Origin: Methylobacter psychrophilus | GTDB taxonomy: Bacteria > Pseudomonadota > Gammaproteobacteria > Methylococcales > Methylomonadaceae | DNA: 35,219 nt | Direction: 5' to 3' | Assembly (NCBI RefSeq): GCF_025583945.1 | Contig: NZ_JAOEGU010000043.1 | Location: 1 to 35,219, forward strand | Shown here: piece by piece, positions 18,212-27,615 of the stretch | Position numbering within the stretch: position 1 is the stretch's first letter | Layout: each line of letters starts with the position of its first letter | Notes under the pieces: model-generated | What the model was told of the DNA's origin: nothing | Database searches by the model: none | The model's input: only the letters and a program-made list of their open reading frames with translations | Made by a program: the position numbers and the translations under genes

Positions 18212-18248
18212 AAAAAACCCGCAAGCTGTATAGCTTAGCGGGTTTTTT
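18212..18248 (+). terminator. Rho-independent terminator after tRNA-Leu
   Basis: AAAAAACCCGC (18212-18222) pairs with GCGGGTTTTTT (18238-18248), and AAGCT/AGCTT extends the stem inwards. The run of six T on the plus strand, and of T on the minus strand from the A-tract, make it potentially bidirectional. It closes the tpiA-secG-tRNA transcript. Confidence 0.92.
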
Positions 18249-18458
18249 ATTGCTTATGTTTATTTTGTGATGGATTTTTGAGTCAGTAAAATAAGCATCT
18301 GATGAGTAATGGTATGGAGATGTTAATGCGCCATGAAAAAATAAGTCGTCAACTTTAGTGATAAGTCATGGCCTTCTTTTGTGGCTCCAATTTAATAAGA
18401 CACTCAGCGGATGATTATCCAGGTTACAGCATGAGATCAACCGTGAAAATCAGTTAAA

Positions 18459-19445
18459 ATGTGAATTAAGAGCTGAATAGAAGCCAGAACAGTAGTTGGG
18501 CTAGAATATTGGGAAAGACACGACTCCCCCCAATCTATAGGCAACCAATGAACTGGCAAGAGCAATTAATAACAACTTATCTTTATGTATGCAAGCACTA
18601 TCAGGATAACCTTTGGGTTTATAGTCAGCGCATGTCGAATTATGCAGACCTGAGTTTTACCGATGAAGAAGTTATAGCGATCTATCTCTTCGGGGTCATT
18701 GATAAAAATAGAGAACTAAAAAAAATCTATGGTTATGCCGATCGTCATTTGCGCGAATGGTTTCCGAAATTGCCCAGTTACACAGCTTTTGTACAACGAC
18801 TAAATAAGGTAGCTGATGTTTTCGCGCCATTGCTGGAAATCATTCAGCAAGAGCAAGAAGCAAAAAATCAAGGACAAGTCTGGTTGATAGATTCTTTTCC
18901 TGTGGCGCTGGCCAAGCAAGGGCACAGATTTAAAGCGCGCGTAGCAAGAGAGTTAGCCGATGCAGGTTATTGTTCAACCAAGAAATTGTACTATTATGGC
19001 GTTCGGGTTCATATCGTCGGGCGTCGCCAAGCGGGCACGTTACCTAACCCTGAATATATTGGTGTAACGGGAGCAAGTTGCCATGATGGAACAGTATTTG
19101 ATCAGATTAGGCCTGAATTGAATAACAACGCGCTTTATGGCGACAAGGCCTATCACAGATCCGATGCAAAAGAAGTCAGAGAGGCTCAAAACCTGACGGT
19201 ATTAACGCCGGTAAAAAAACAAAAAGGCCAAACGTATTTGGAACCACAGGATCAATGGTTGTCGACGGCCATTTCTCGTGTCCGACAACCCATTGAAACC
19301 TTATTCGGCTGGATTGAGCAACAAACCGGCATTGAATGCGCTGGCAAGGTCCGATCATACAGCGGTCTAATGGTTCATGTATTTGGCAAGTTGGCCGCCG
19401 CCATGTTTTTTTGGAATTATTTACGAGTTAGCTCTTAATTCACAT
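18459..19445 (+). mobile_element. IS982-like insertion sequence, complete
   Basis: The 987-bp element is bounded by perfect 16-base terminal inverted repeats: ATGTGAATTAAGAGCT at 18459-18474 and its reverse complement at 19430-19445. It contains one intact transposase gene whose stop codon lies inside the right repeat. The outside flanks TAAA (18455-18458) and TAAA (19446-19449) may be a 4-bp target duplication, though AT-richness makes this weak. Intact ends and an intact frame suggest recent arrival or continuing activity. It sits between the tRNA-Leu terminator and the glutamate synthase gene. Confidence 0.85.
18548..19438 (+). CDS. IS982-family-like transposase
   Basis: DDE transposase of 296 residues from ATG 18548. 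The frame is open back to a TTG at 18509, but ATG 18548 gives a natural start. The order of motifs fits IS982: LIDSFPVALAKQ (first catalytic Asp), then ADAGYCSTKKLYYYGVRVHIVG, then ALYGDKAYHRSD (second Asp), and finally RQPIETLFGWIEQ (Glu). The N-terminal third is helical and probably binds the terminal repeats. The gene fills nearly all of the element and shows no frameshift. An assignment to the related IS5 group is the alternative. Confidence 0.88.
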   Translation: MNWQEQLITTYLYVCKHYQDNLWVYSQRMSNYADLSFTDEEVIAIYLFGVIDKNRELKKIYGYADRHLREWFPKLPSYTAFVQRLNKVADVFAPLLEIIQQEQEAKNQGQVWLIDSFPVALAKQGHRFKARVARELADAGYCSTKKLYYYGVRVHIVGRRQAGTLPNPEYIGVTGASCHDGTVFDQIRPELNNNALYGDKAYHRSDAKEVREAQNLTVLTPVKKQKGQTYLEPQDQWLSTAISRVRQPIETLFGWIEQQTGIECAGKVRSYSGLMVHVFGKLAAAMFFWNYLRVSS

Positions 19446-19723
19446 TAAAGTAACTAAAAATAGCTTTCTTTTCTTTTTTACACTGGTAAAACAGTTGCAG
19501 GCCTTTTATCTATAAGTTGAGCAGTTACTAAATATAGTAAATTACTTGGCCTTGAATGACAAGGGAGCCTGATTATGCTACCATTCTACGGTTTACTAAG
19601 TGATTTTTAAATAATTTCACAGTGATTTAATGCGTTAATCGGGTACATGTAATTATGATGGCCGTTGATATAACCGACATTAAACGCTGCACATAACGAT
19701 ATGACGAGAGTACGGGCTGGATA
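19446..19723. promoter_or_regulatory. Region upstream of the glutamate synthase gene
   Basis: No gene is visible. The region is AT-rich and contains a 16-base palindrome TTACTAAATATAGTAA (19525-19540), which could be an operator, but there is no well-spaced promoter pair that I can defend. Because the IS element ends at 19445, the native promoter of the downstream gene probably lies here, unless transcription starts inside the IS. Confidence 0.35.
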
Positions 19724-22700
19724 ATGAATAAAAATTCCCGATTAGGTAATAAAAACGCTATGCTTTACAACGCTGATTTATCGCAGGATAGCTGCGGTGT
19801 AGGGTTTATTACTCACAAAAAGAGTAAGCAAACTCACGATTTACTCGCTAAATCCCATGAAGCCTTGTGCACTATTCCCCATCGTGGCGGCATGAGCGCA
19901 GAAGGTATAGGCGATGGTGCAGGCGTTAATATAGATTTATCCCTCAAGTTCTTTCGTAAAATAACCGGTATCGACAGTCTCGAACTGGGTCAATTTGGTG
20001 TTGCCAATTTCTTTTTTCCTGAAGACCATGATCATTATGATTCTGCGGCAAATGAATTAATTGAACGCCATTTTAAAGATTTTAACCTGCCAATTATCTT
20101 GTGGCGTACTATCCCGGTAGACCTTGATGTTATTAATACCGCAGCGGCAAAAGCCCAGCTTCCGATAAAGCAGTGTGTGTTCGGTAGACCGGATAGCTTG
20201 AAAAATGCGTCGCATAAAGACTTTGAAAAGCATATTCAGGCTGCCTTGCTATGTATTGAAGTTGAAGGGTTTACCATCGATGAATTAGCCGGTTTTTACC
20301 CGTTATCGATGAGTTCCCGTACTCAGGTTTATAAAGGTCGCTTAAATTCGTTTGAAGTTATCCCTTATTTTAAAGATCTGTACGATACTGATCATGAAAT
20401 TTGTACGCTGTTTTTTCATACCCGATTTTCTACGAATACAGCACCAGCGACCATGATGGCGCAGCCATTTCGTTATATGGCGCACAATGGTGAGTTAAAT
20501 ACTGACAAGAAAAACAGGCTAAGTGAAAGCGCGATTGCCAGACAACACAACAAACATCTTATTTTTCCTTGTGGCCAATCAGATTCCGGACGCCTGGATC
20601 AAACGCTGACCCGTCGTATCAACGAAGATGATATGGATATAGTCACCGCTGTTTTGGCAATGATGCCGCCAGCGTGGGAAAATGACACCACTTTATCACC
20701 GCCTGTCCGCGCGATGCTGGAATATTTCAGTCTGTATGAAGAAAAAAATGACGGCCCTGCTGCATTAATTTTCAATGATGGTATCCGTGTTGGTGCTCGC
20801 TTGGATCGTTTGGGCTTACGGCCTTTGCGTTCAGTAGAAACCGAAGATTATTTGGCAGTAATGTCAGAAGCGGGTCAAATTGATTTTCCACCTAAAGAGG
20901 TTTTGAAACGCGGTCGTATTGAAGCGGGCGGTATGCTGTATTTTGATCATAGTACCGGCAAAGCTTACAACAACCATGAAGTTATGGATCGACTGGCTGG
21001 TGAGCAGGATTATCAGGCTTTACTGGTGCAGCGCTGTATCCATCTGGCTGAACTGCCACCTGTTGAATTATCAGAACTCAATAACGAACATTCTTTTAAC
21101 ATAGATCAGCAACATACCGCATATTCCCTTAATCAGGAAAGCTTTAGGTTTCTGCTTGATCCCATGTTAGCAACCGGTGCAGAAAAAGTATCGGCTATGG
21201 GGTACGGTTTGGCACCCAATGCCTTATCCAGTGCAGAAGGTGGGATGTCACGCTATTTTAGTCAGCGTTTTGCTCAAGTAACCAACCCGCCGCTGGATTC
21301 AATTCGGGAAAGTGATGGTATGACCTTGCGCGTGGCGCTAGGTGCAAAACCTACTTTTTCAGATGAACCAAGTAAGCAACTGGTTATTGATACCCCCATT
21401 TTGCAACGAACACATCTGGAACAAATTCGCAGGCAAGCCACAGTCAGTACCATCACACTGGATATGTTATACCGGCCTGACTTTACTGATGCAAAAAACA
21501 ATGAAGATGCGCTGGAAGCGGCTTTATTGGTTGTTTGTAAACAGGTTGAGCAGGCGGCGAGAAACAATACCGGCATTATTATCTTAAGCGATATCAACAT
21601 TAGCCAAGAGCTTGCCGCCATTCCTGCCCTGTTAATGATTGCAGCGGCTAACCAGTATTTGGTTAAAGAAGGTTTGCGTTTTAATTCATCATTAATTGCT
21701 GAAACCGGACAAGCCGCCAGTCCTCACGATATTGCCACCATTTTAGGTTTTGGTGCGTCAGCTATCTGCCCTATCAGTGTATACAACCGTGTTATCAGTC
21801 ATTACCCTGTAGCGGAACAGCAAAAAACTTTTGATAAATATCAAAAAGCCGCAGAGAAATCACTCATGAAGACCATGGGTAAATTTGGTTTGTGTACGGT
21901 GGAAAGTTATATCGGTGGTGAATTCTTTGAATCCAATTATCTGGATACTGACGAGCCTAGATTAAGTCCTTATTTCCCCAATATTCATGCCTCAGTTGGT
22001 GGTGTGCGTTATGCGGATATTGCTGGCAGTGCCAGCGAATGGCATCAAAAAGCACTGGCTGTCCGGGAAGAAAAAGACATTCCATTTTTAGGTTTGTTTA
22101 AAGAGCGCCAGGATGGCGCAGGTCATTCTTATGGCAATACGGCGGTCAGAGAATATATTAATATGACCGATGAGGCGATTTTATATATCCCTCAGGATAA
22201 ATCACCGGTAGCCAGCGATACGGCTTATATTGATTCAGGTTACGAAAAACGCACACCTGAACAAATCGATAGTTTTGGTATTACGCCTGCTTATCGTAGT
22301 TTTGCTAAAAATCTGTACATTGAGCGTGATTCCAGACCGGCGTCCTTACGCGATATTATGGATTTTCCTGCCGATGTTACTTTAGCGATAACGACGCCGG
22401 ATTTTGATCGCATTCTGTGTAAACAAAATCTACGTGGCAATATTAACTATTTGATTCGTGGCTTAATTGTAAAGAAAGTCAATGATGATCAATATACCGT
22501 TTGTTTAACCGAACGTTCTTCCGGTCAGCGTCTGGAGCAATTGGCGGAGCATTTTAAAAATCGATTTGCCGATACTGAATTTAGCGTTGCTGTGGTCGAT
22601 GCTACTCTGGTTATCAAGGTTGCTGATACTAATAGCCGGTTGGCAAATTATTTAAGCACAATAAAAACTGCCCGTGGCCCGATTGCCTTAAATGACGTGC

Positions 22701-25207
22701 AACCTGCCCATGAAATCACGGCCATGCTTGCTTCAGGCGCGATGAGCCATGGTGCTTTAATAGCCGAAGCGCATGAAGCGGTTGCCGAAGGCATCAATAT
22801 CGTGGGAGCGTTAAGTAACTCCGGTGAAGGTGGCGAACATTCCAGTCGTTTTAACACGCTACGCTCCTGTAACATTAAACAATTTGCATCAGGACGCTTT
22901 GGTGTTTGGGCCGGTTATTTGGCTGATCCCAATATTAGAGAAATTGAAATTAAAATAGCTCAGGGCGCAAAACCTGGCGAAGGTGGTCAATTACCTGCGA
23001 CTAAAGTCTCGGTAGAAATTGCTGCCTTACGTGGCGGTACCCCTCGAGTCGAATTGGTTAGTCCACCGCCACACCATGATACTTACTCAATCGAAGATTT
23101 GGGGCAGTTAATCCATGATGCTAAAGCAGCGCGAGTTAAAGTTGGTGTCAAACTGGTTTCATCCGAGGGTATTGGTACGATTGCCGTTGGTGTTGCCAAA
23201 GCCGGCGCGGATGTTATCAATGTTGCCGGTAATACCGGTGGTACGGGAGCTGCGGCTGTTACCAGCCTGAAAAACAGCGGACGATCACCTGAAATTGGTA
23301 TTGCAGAAGTCCATCAGGCCTTGGCCGTTAACGGACTGCGTGACAAAGTCATATTGCGTGGCAGTGGCGCTCATCAAAGTGGTCTGGATGTTGTTAAATC
23401 AGCAATCCTGGGTGCCGATTCGTTTGAATTTGGTACGACGGTATTGATGATGTTACGTTGCGTAATGGCGAAAAATTGTAATATTAAGTGCCCGGCAGGT
23501 TTAACGACTGAACATGAAGAGTTTAAAGGTGACTCGCGGGTATTAGCGCAATATTTTATGAATCTGGCGCACGAAGTCAGGGAAATATTGGCCGTTTTAG
23601 GTTATAAAAGCTTACAGGAAATACGGGGTAATACCGATTTACTGCATCTGATTAATCATTCATCAATGGTTGGTCAACTTGATTTAACGAGGATGCTGGC
23701 CAAGGTAGATGTTGTTATAGTGGCAAATCCCGTTTATCTGGAAGCCAGTTTTAGTGTTGATAATAAAATTATTGAACAGGTAAATACTGGGCTTATTCAC
23801 GGTAAACAGTCACAAGTTATAATTGAGGGCGATGCTTTTAAACTGAATAACTGCAACAAGACAGTGGGTGGACAGGCGGCGATTGATATTGAAAGGCTGC
23901 TTGCCTACGAATTGACAGATCAGCAAATTGCGGATTCCAAGGTCATTTATACCCATGAACAGGGACGTCGTTATTTGGCACCGGATAGTGTTGTTATTCG
24001 TACCCATGGCTCGGCCGGGCAAAGTTATGCCGCTTTTTTAAATGACGGTATGCGTATGGAGCATCTGGGTACCTGTAATGATGGTGTCGGTAAGTCTGCT
24101 TGTGGCGGGACATTGGTGATTGAATCGCCCGGTGGCGGTATTAAAACACCCGGTAATAATGTGTTGATTGGTAACTTTGCCTTATTTGGTGCTACCGGAG
24201 GTAAGGCTTTTATCAATGGTGAGGCTGGAGACCGTTTTGCAGTTAGAAATTCAGGCGCAATGGCCGTTGTAGAAGGCGTCGGTGATTTTGCCTGCGAATA
24301 TATGACTAACGGTGCAGTCTTGAACATTGGCGGCTTTGGTAAAGGTTTCTGTAACGGCATGTCGGGTGGTAATGCTTACCAATATGACCCTGAAGATTTA
24401 TTGGAAAACCTGTGTGACAAGTCTTCTGTTTCTTTGCATAGCCTGATCGAAGATAACGATACCGCGCGTGCGCATGAGCAGTTTATTCTGGCCATGCTTG
24501 AAGAACATGTAGATTACGCAAAGTCCAGTAAGGCCAAAGAGTTAATCAAAAATTGGGAAGCTGAACGCAAGCATTTTAAATTCGCTATGCCTTTATGGCT
24601 TTATAAAACGCAAACAAGCCAGTTTTTGCAACAATCAATGGATCGTAAAGAAATGATCGAAGAGTTGTCGAAAGCATTGGCGCAACAGCAAATTGACCAG
24701 GTAAAAACAGCTTATCAGGTAAATCAACCGCTATTTGGCGGTGCAATACCTGACTATGGCAGTAATGATAAGGCCTTAACGTTTAAATTGGTTAATAGTT
24801 TTGCGGTGCTTGAAAAAGCGCAACAATGTGCCCGGGACATGCTTAAACATTTACCTGAGATACTTCGTTCACAAAGTAAAATAGAGCAAGCTGCGCGTAA
24901 ATTAATTATTGAGCGTCCGCGTAAATTACAGGAAATGTTGGTTAAAAGCACTCGCGAAGCCTACAGTAATTATAGTGATGGACAGCTTGCCAGTCTGTTA
25001 GCTATCAAACGCCTTAACGATTATAAAACGGCGTTAATTAATCGTTCGGTGCAAAGTATTTATTCCATAGGATCTACCGCCTGGATTATTGAGCAGGATA
25101 AAATCAATAAGCAGGCATTAGCGGATATCCCGTGTATAGAAGAATATTTGGCCGGACTTGTTGGATTGGGTATTGTTCAGGACATGTTGAGCGAAGAAAT
25201 TGCTTAA
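19724..25207 (+). CDS. gltB: Glutamate synthase large subunit-like protein, extended
   Basis: At 1827 residues this exceeds the usual 1470-1530 of GltB. Domains in order: a short propeptide, then Cys24 (DSCGVGF) as the expected N-terminal nucleophile; the class II amidotransferase domain with HTRFSTNTAP and AHNGELNTD (to about 430); the central domain (about 450-870, with SLIAETGQAASPHD); an extra block of about 100 residues (about 882-985) after LRDIMDF; the FMN barrel (about 986-1400) with GAMSHGALIAEAHEA and PGEGGQLPATKV; the beta-helix domain to about 1555; and a helical tail, about 195 residues of which (1632-1827) are extra. The iron-sulfur cysteines are Cys1246, Cys1252 and Cys1256, with spacing x5-x3 where standard GltB has x5-x4. 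It should transfer glutamine amide nitrogen to 2-oxoglutarate. No gltD follows; a diflavin reductase gene does, after 64 bp. Confidence 0.88.
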   Translation: MNKNSRLGNKNAMLYNADLSQDSCGVGFITHKKSKQTHDLLAKSHEALCTIPHRGGMSAEGIGDGAGVNIDLSLKFFRKITGIDSLELGQFGVANFFFPEDHDHYDSAANELIERHFKDFNLPIILWRTIPVDLDVINTAAAKAQLPIKQCVFGRPDSLKNASHKDFEKHIQAALLCIEVEGFTIDELAGFYPLSMSSRTQVYKGRLNSFEVIPYFKDLYDTDHEICTLFFHTRFSTNTAPATMMAQPFRYMAHNGELNTDKKNRLSESAIARQHNKHLIFPCGQSDSGRLDQTLTRRINEDDMDIVTAVLAMMPPAWENDTTLSPPVRAMLEYFSLYEEKNDGPAALIFNDGIRVGARLDRLGLRPLRSVETEDYLAVMSEAGQIDFPPKEVLKRGRIEAGGMLYFDHSTGKAYNNHEVMDRLAGEQDYQALLVQRCIHLAELPPVELSELNNEHSFNIDQQHTAYSLNQESFRFLLDPMLATGAEKVSAMGYGLAPNALSSAEGGMSRYFSQRFAQVTNPPLDSIRESDGMTLRVALGAKPTFSDEPSKQLVIDTPILQRTHLEQIRRQATVSTITLDMLYRPDFTDAKNNEDALEAALLVVCKQVEQAARNNTGIIILSDINISQELAAIPALLMIAAANQYLVKEGLRFNSSLIAETGQAASPHDIATILGFGASAICPISVYNRVISHYPVAEQQKTFDKYQKAAEKSLMKTMGKFGLCTVESYIGGEFFESNYLDTDEPRLSPYFPNIHASVGGVRYADIAGSASEWHQKALAVREEKDIPFLGLFKERQDGAGHSYGNTAVREYINMTDEAILYIPQDKSPVASDTAYIDSGYEKRTPEQIDSFGITPAYRSFAKNLYIERDSRPASLRDIMDFPADVTLAITTPDFDRILCKQNLRGNINYLIRGLIVKKVNDDQYTVCLTERSSGQRLEQLAEHFKNRFADTEFSVAVVDATLVIKVADTNSRLANYLSTIKTARGPIALNDVQPAHEITAMLASGAMSHGALIAEAHEAVAEGINIVGALSNSGEGGEHSSRFNTLRSCNIKQFASGRFGVWAGYLADPNIREIEIKIAQGAKPGEGGQLPATKVSVEIAALRGGTPRVELVSPPPHHDTYSIEDLGQLIHDAKAARVKVGVKLVSSEGIGTIAVGVAKAGADVINVAGNTGGTGAAAVTSLKNSGRSPEIGIAEVHQALAVNGLRDKVILRGSGAHQSGLDVVKSAILGADSFEFGTTVLMMLRCVMAKNCNIKCPAGLTTEHEEFKGDSRVLAQYFMNLAHEVREILAVLGYKSLQEIRGNTDLLHLINHSSMVGQLDLTRMLAKVDVVIVANPVYLEASFSVDNKIIEQVNTGLIHGKQSQVIIEGDAFKLNNCNKTVGGQAAIDIERLLAYELTDQQIADSKVIYTHEQGRRYLAPDSVVIRTHGSAGQSYAAFLNDGMRMEHLGTCNDGVGKSACGGTLVIESPGGGIKTPGNNVLIGNFALFGATGGKAFINGEAGDRFAVRNSGAMAVVEGVGDFACEYMTNGAVLNIGGFGKGFCNGMSGGNAYQYDPEDLLENLCDKSSVSLHSLIEDNDTARAHEQFILAMLEEHVDYAKSSKAKELIKNWEAERKHFKFAMPLWLYKTQTSQFLQQSMDRKEMIEELSKALAQQQIDQVKTAYQVNQPLFGGAIPDYGSNDKALTFKLVNSFAVLEKAQQCARDMLKHLPEILRSQSKIEQAARKLIIERPRKLQEMLVKSTREAYSNYSDGQLASLLAIKRLNDYKTALINRSVQSIYSIGSTAWIIEQDKINKQALADIPCIEEYLAGLVGLGIVQDMLSEEIA

Positions 25208-25271
25208 TATTTGTTGAACCGGACATTTTGCAAGGTACCCTTTAATGATAATTGAATTGTTAGTAACTTAA

Positions 25272-27011
25272 ATGAAATCACCTCAACTTCCACTTGATGC
25301 ACCCTATAACGAAAACCAACGCGCATGGCTAGGCGGTTTTTTTGCCGGGATGCACTCACATCTGATTCAAAGTGCTGGCTCAGTCAGTCAAGCAGATAGT
25401 CGACTTATTACCATACTGTATGGTAGCCAAACGGGTACCGCCGAAGCTGTTGCCAATGATGCTGCTGCCGTTGCCAAAACTTATGGCTTGAAGCCTTTGG
25501 TAAAAAGCATGGATGAAATTGAAGCGGATGCACTGTCTGCGATAGATTATTTACTGATTATTACCAGCACCTATGGTGAAGGCGAAATGCCGGATAATGC
25601 CCAAATGCTATGGGATGGCGTTTGTGCAGCAACGATGCCAAGACTTGAAGGCATGCAATTTTCAGTGTTGGCTTTAGGTGACACCAGTTATGATTTATTC
25701 TGCCAAGCCGGTATAGACTGGGATGCCAAGCTGGTTGAACTGGGTGCAACGCGCGTTTATGATCGTATAGATTGTGATGTCGATTTTGAAGAGTCGGCTG
25801 AACGTTGGATGACTGCTGTCATTCCACTCATGGCAGGTGGCGCTGTTACGACAATTGTTGAAACTGATCCTCGGGTTACCGATAAGCCCGAATACCACCG
25901 AAAAAATCCATTCCCGGCCAAGCTACTGGTTAATCGCTTATTAACTGACGCATCATCATCTAAAGAAACGCGTCATTATGAAATTTCAATAGCAGGTTCA
26001 GGCTTAACCTACGAAGCCGGCGATGCCTTGTCCGTTGTGCCAACCAACTGTCCTGAGCTGGTTGCCGCCATTATTAACGCTATCGGTTGTACTGGTGATG
26101 AAGACGAACCGGTCAACGGTGAATTAATGTCCCTACAACTGGCATTACGCGAACATTTTGAGATCAAGGCACCAAGTAAAGAATTCATTGAAGAGATTGC
26201 CATCCGTTCTGGCGACCAGGAACTTAACGGGATTATTGAAACAGGTAATAAAGAACAGCTGGCCGATTATTTATGGGGACGCGATACGCTGGATTTATTG
26301 TTGCAATTTCCAGTTTGTGAATTTACGGCGGCTGAATTTATAGCACTATTAAAACCTTTGCAACATCGGGCCTATTCGATTTCTTCCAGCGGCAAGCAGT
26401 ATCCGGATGCTGTACATTTAACGGTTGCCAGTGTCCGTTATGAAAGCCATGGTCGATCACATAAAGGTGTTTGTTCAACATTTTTGGCTGATTTGGTTAA
26501 TACTGAAACCAGCGTGCGTTGTTTCTTTACACCCAACAAGGTATTCAGGGTACCTGAAGATAATAATCTGCCCATGATTATGGTTGGCCCCGGTACCGGT
26601 ATTGCACCCTTTCGAGCCTTTTTGCAGGAACGTCAGTACCGCAATGCTTCCGGTAACAACTGGTTGTTTTTTGGTGATCGCAACGCAGCAACTGACTATA
26701 TTTATCGTGAAGAGTTGGAAAACTTTCAGAAAAGCGGCTTGCTGACACGTTTGGATTTAGCGTTCTCCAGAGACCAAGATGCCAAGATTTACGTGCAGGA
26801 CAGGATGCGTGAACAAGGTGCCGAGTTGTTTTTATGGTTGGAGCAGGGCGGTTATTTCTTTGTTTGTGGTGATGCTTACCGAATGGCAAAAGATGTCGAT
26901 CAGGCGCTACATGATGTTATTGCCATGCACGGCAAATTTTCAGAACAGCAAGCTATCGATTACGTTAATCAACTGAAAAAAGATAAGCGTTACGTCAGGG
27001 ATGTTTATTAA
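25272..27011 (+). CDS. CysJ-like NADPH diflavin reductase
   Basis: This 579-residue protein has the architecture of the sulfite reductase flavoprotein alpha subunit. It comprises a flavodoxin FMN domain (about 45-190, with GSQTGTAEAVA, STYGEGEMPDN and LALGDTSYDLF), a connecting/FAD domain (about 210-410, with the FAD motif RAYSISSS and the KGVCSTFLADL loop), and an NADPH domain (about 420-579, with GPGTGIAPFRAFLQER, CGDAYRMAKDV and the C-terminal RYVRDVY typical of CysJ). It would pass electrons from NADPH through FAD to FMN and on to a partner. No cysI hemoprotein gene is nearby. The gene sits 64 bp after the glutamate synthase-like gene in the same direction, so that protein is the likely electron acceptor. 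That role is inferred; a sulfite reductase role is the alternative. Confidence 0.88.
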   Translation: MKSPQLPLDAPYNENQRAWLGGFFAGMHSHLIQSAGSVSQADSRLITILYGSQTGTAEAVANDAAAVAKTYGLKPLVKSMDEIEADALSAIDYLLIITSTYGEGEMPDNAQMLWDGVCAATMPRLEGMQFSVLALGDTSYDLFCQAGIDWDAKLVELGATRVYDRIDCDVDFEESAERWMTAVIPLMAGGAVTTIVETDPRVTDKPEYHRKNPFPAKLLVNRLLTDASSSKETRHYEISIAGSGLTYEAGDALSVVPTNCPELVAAIINAIGCTGDEDEPVNGELMSLQLALREHFEIKAPSKEFIEEIAIRSGDQELNGIIETGNKEQLADYLWGRDTLDLLLQFPVCEFTAAEFIALLKPLQHRAYSISSSGKQYPDAVHLTVASVRYESHGRSHKGVCSTFLADLVNTETSVRCFFTPNKVFRVPEDNNLPMIMVGPGTGIAPFRAFLQERQYRNASGNNWLFFGDRNAATDYIYREELENFQKSGLLTRLDLAFSRDQDAKIYVQDRMREQGAELFLWLEQGGYFFVCGDAYRMAKDVDQALHDVIAMHGKFSEQQAIDYVNQLKKDKRYVRDVY

Positions 27012-27058
27012 TTATCGATTGGATTCTCAATAAAAAATTGAATTTATTCAATGCCTTG

Positions 27059-27083
27059 CTGCGCATGATTCATTCATGCGCAG
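27059..27083. terminator. Hairpin between diflavin reductase and BON-protein genes
   Basis: CTGCGCATGA (27059-27068) and TCATGCGCAG (27074-27083) form a perfect 10-bp stem with a 5-base loop in the gap between two convergent genes. It begins 48 bases after the reductase stop. No T-tract follows on either strand, so factor-dependent termination or mRNA 3'-end protection is more likely than classical intrinsic termination. Confidence 0.5.
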
Positions 27084-27225
27084 GGATTATCAGGGTAACA
27101 GTCAAAAGTATTACTGAAATCTGACCTGATTTAATTAGCGTACATTTTAATAAATCTGTGCGTTATTAGCTTGACCATATCGAGTAATTTAATGGCAAGT
27201 TTGTTGAAATAAACAATAAATTTAC

Positions 27226-27540
27226 TTATTTTACAATGAGGCTGTTATTAACCATTTTGACTCCCTTAACAGTTCTTGTAATCTCAGTGGCTCTGGTAGC
27301 GACTTCATTGGAGTTAACAAAGCCACTAAGCTGCACAACGCCTTTAAAAGTTTTAACACTAATTTGAAAAAATTTAAGTTTGGAATCACCTAATATTGAA
27401 GTTTTTACTTTGGTAGTAATGGCTGAGTCATCCAAATACTCACCCGTACTTTCATACGTTTTACCTCCTGCACAACCAGCAATAGAAACGACTAACATAA
27501 GACTTATTAGTAAACGAAGCAGCAGATTTAATTGGCTCAT
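27226..27540 (-). CDS. BON-domain lipoprotein
   Basis: From ATG 27540 this is a 104-residue lipoprotein: a hydrophobic signal peptide ending in the lipobox SIAGC (Cys23), then one BON domain (about 38-104). The domain has the pattern DDSAITTKVKTSILGD, VKTFKGVVQLSGFVNS and a final VKGVKMVNNSLIV, as in OsmY and related proteins that bind phospholipid or stabilise the envelope. The frame extends 25 codons further upstream, but the signal peptide fixes the start. The ribosome-binding site is poor. It stands alone, convergent with the diflavin reductase gene. A role in envelope stress is inferred from the family only. Confidence 0.85.
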   Translation of the reverse strand: MSQLNLLLRLLISLMLVVSIAGCAGGKTYESTGEYLDDSAITTKVKTSILGDSKLKFFQISVKTFKGVVQLSGFVNSNEVATRATEITRTVKGVKMVNNSLIVK

Positions 27541-27615
27541 AATAGTTTTTTTAGAAAAATCAGGTGTAAGGTTACAAGTCAAGATAGTAATATCTACCAT
27601 CAGGTTTTGGCACAA

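Noticed and set aside
18455-19449. TAAA as proven target-site duplication of the IS
   Set aside because: Only four AT bases match in an AT-rich setting, and IS982 duplications are usually longer, so it is noted but not claimed.
25272-27011. Straight annotation of the diflavin reductase as sulfite reductase CysJ
   Set aside because: No cysI, cysH or other sulfate-assimilation gene is near, and the gene follows a glutamate-synthase-like gene directly. The family is kept, the function left open.
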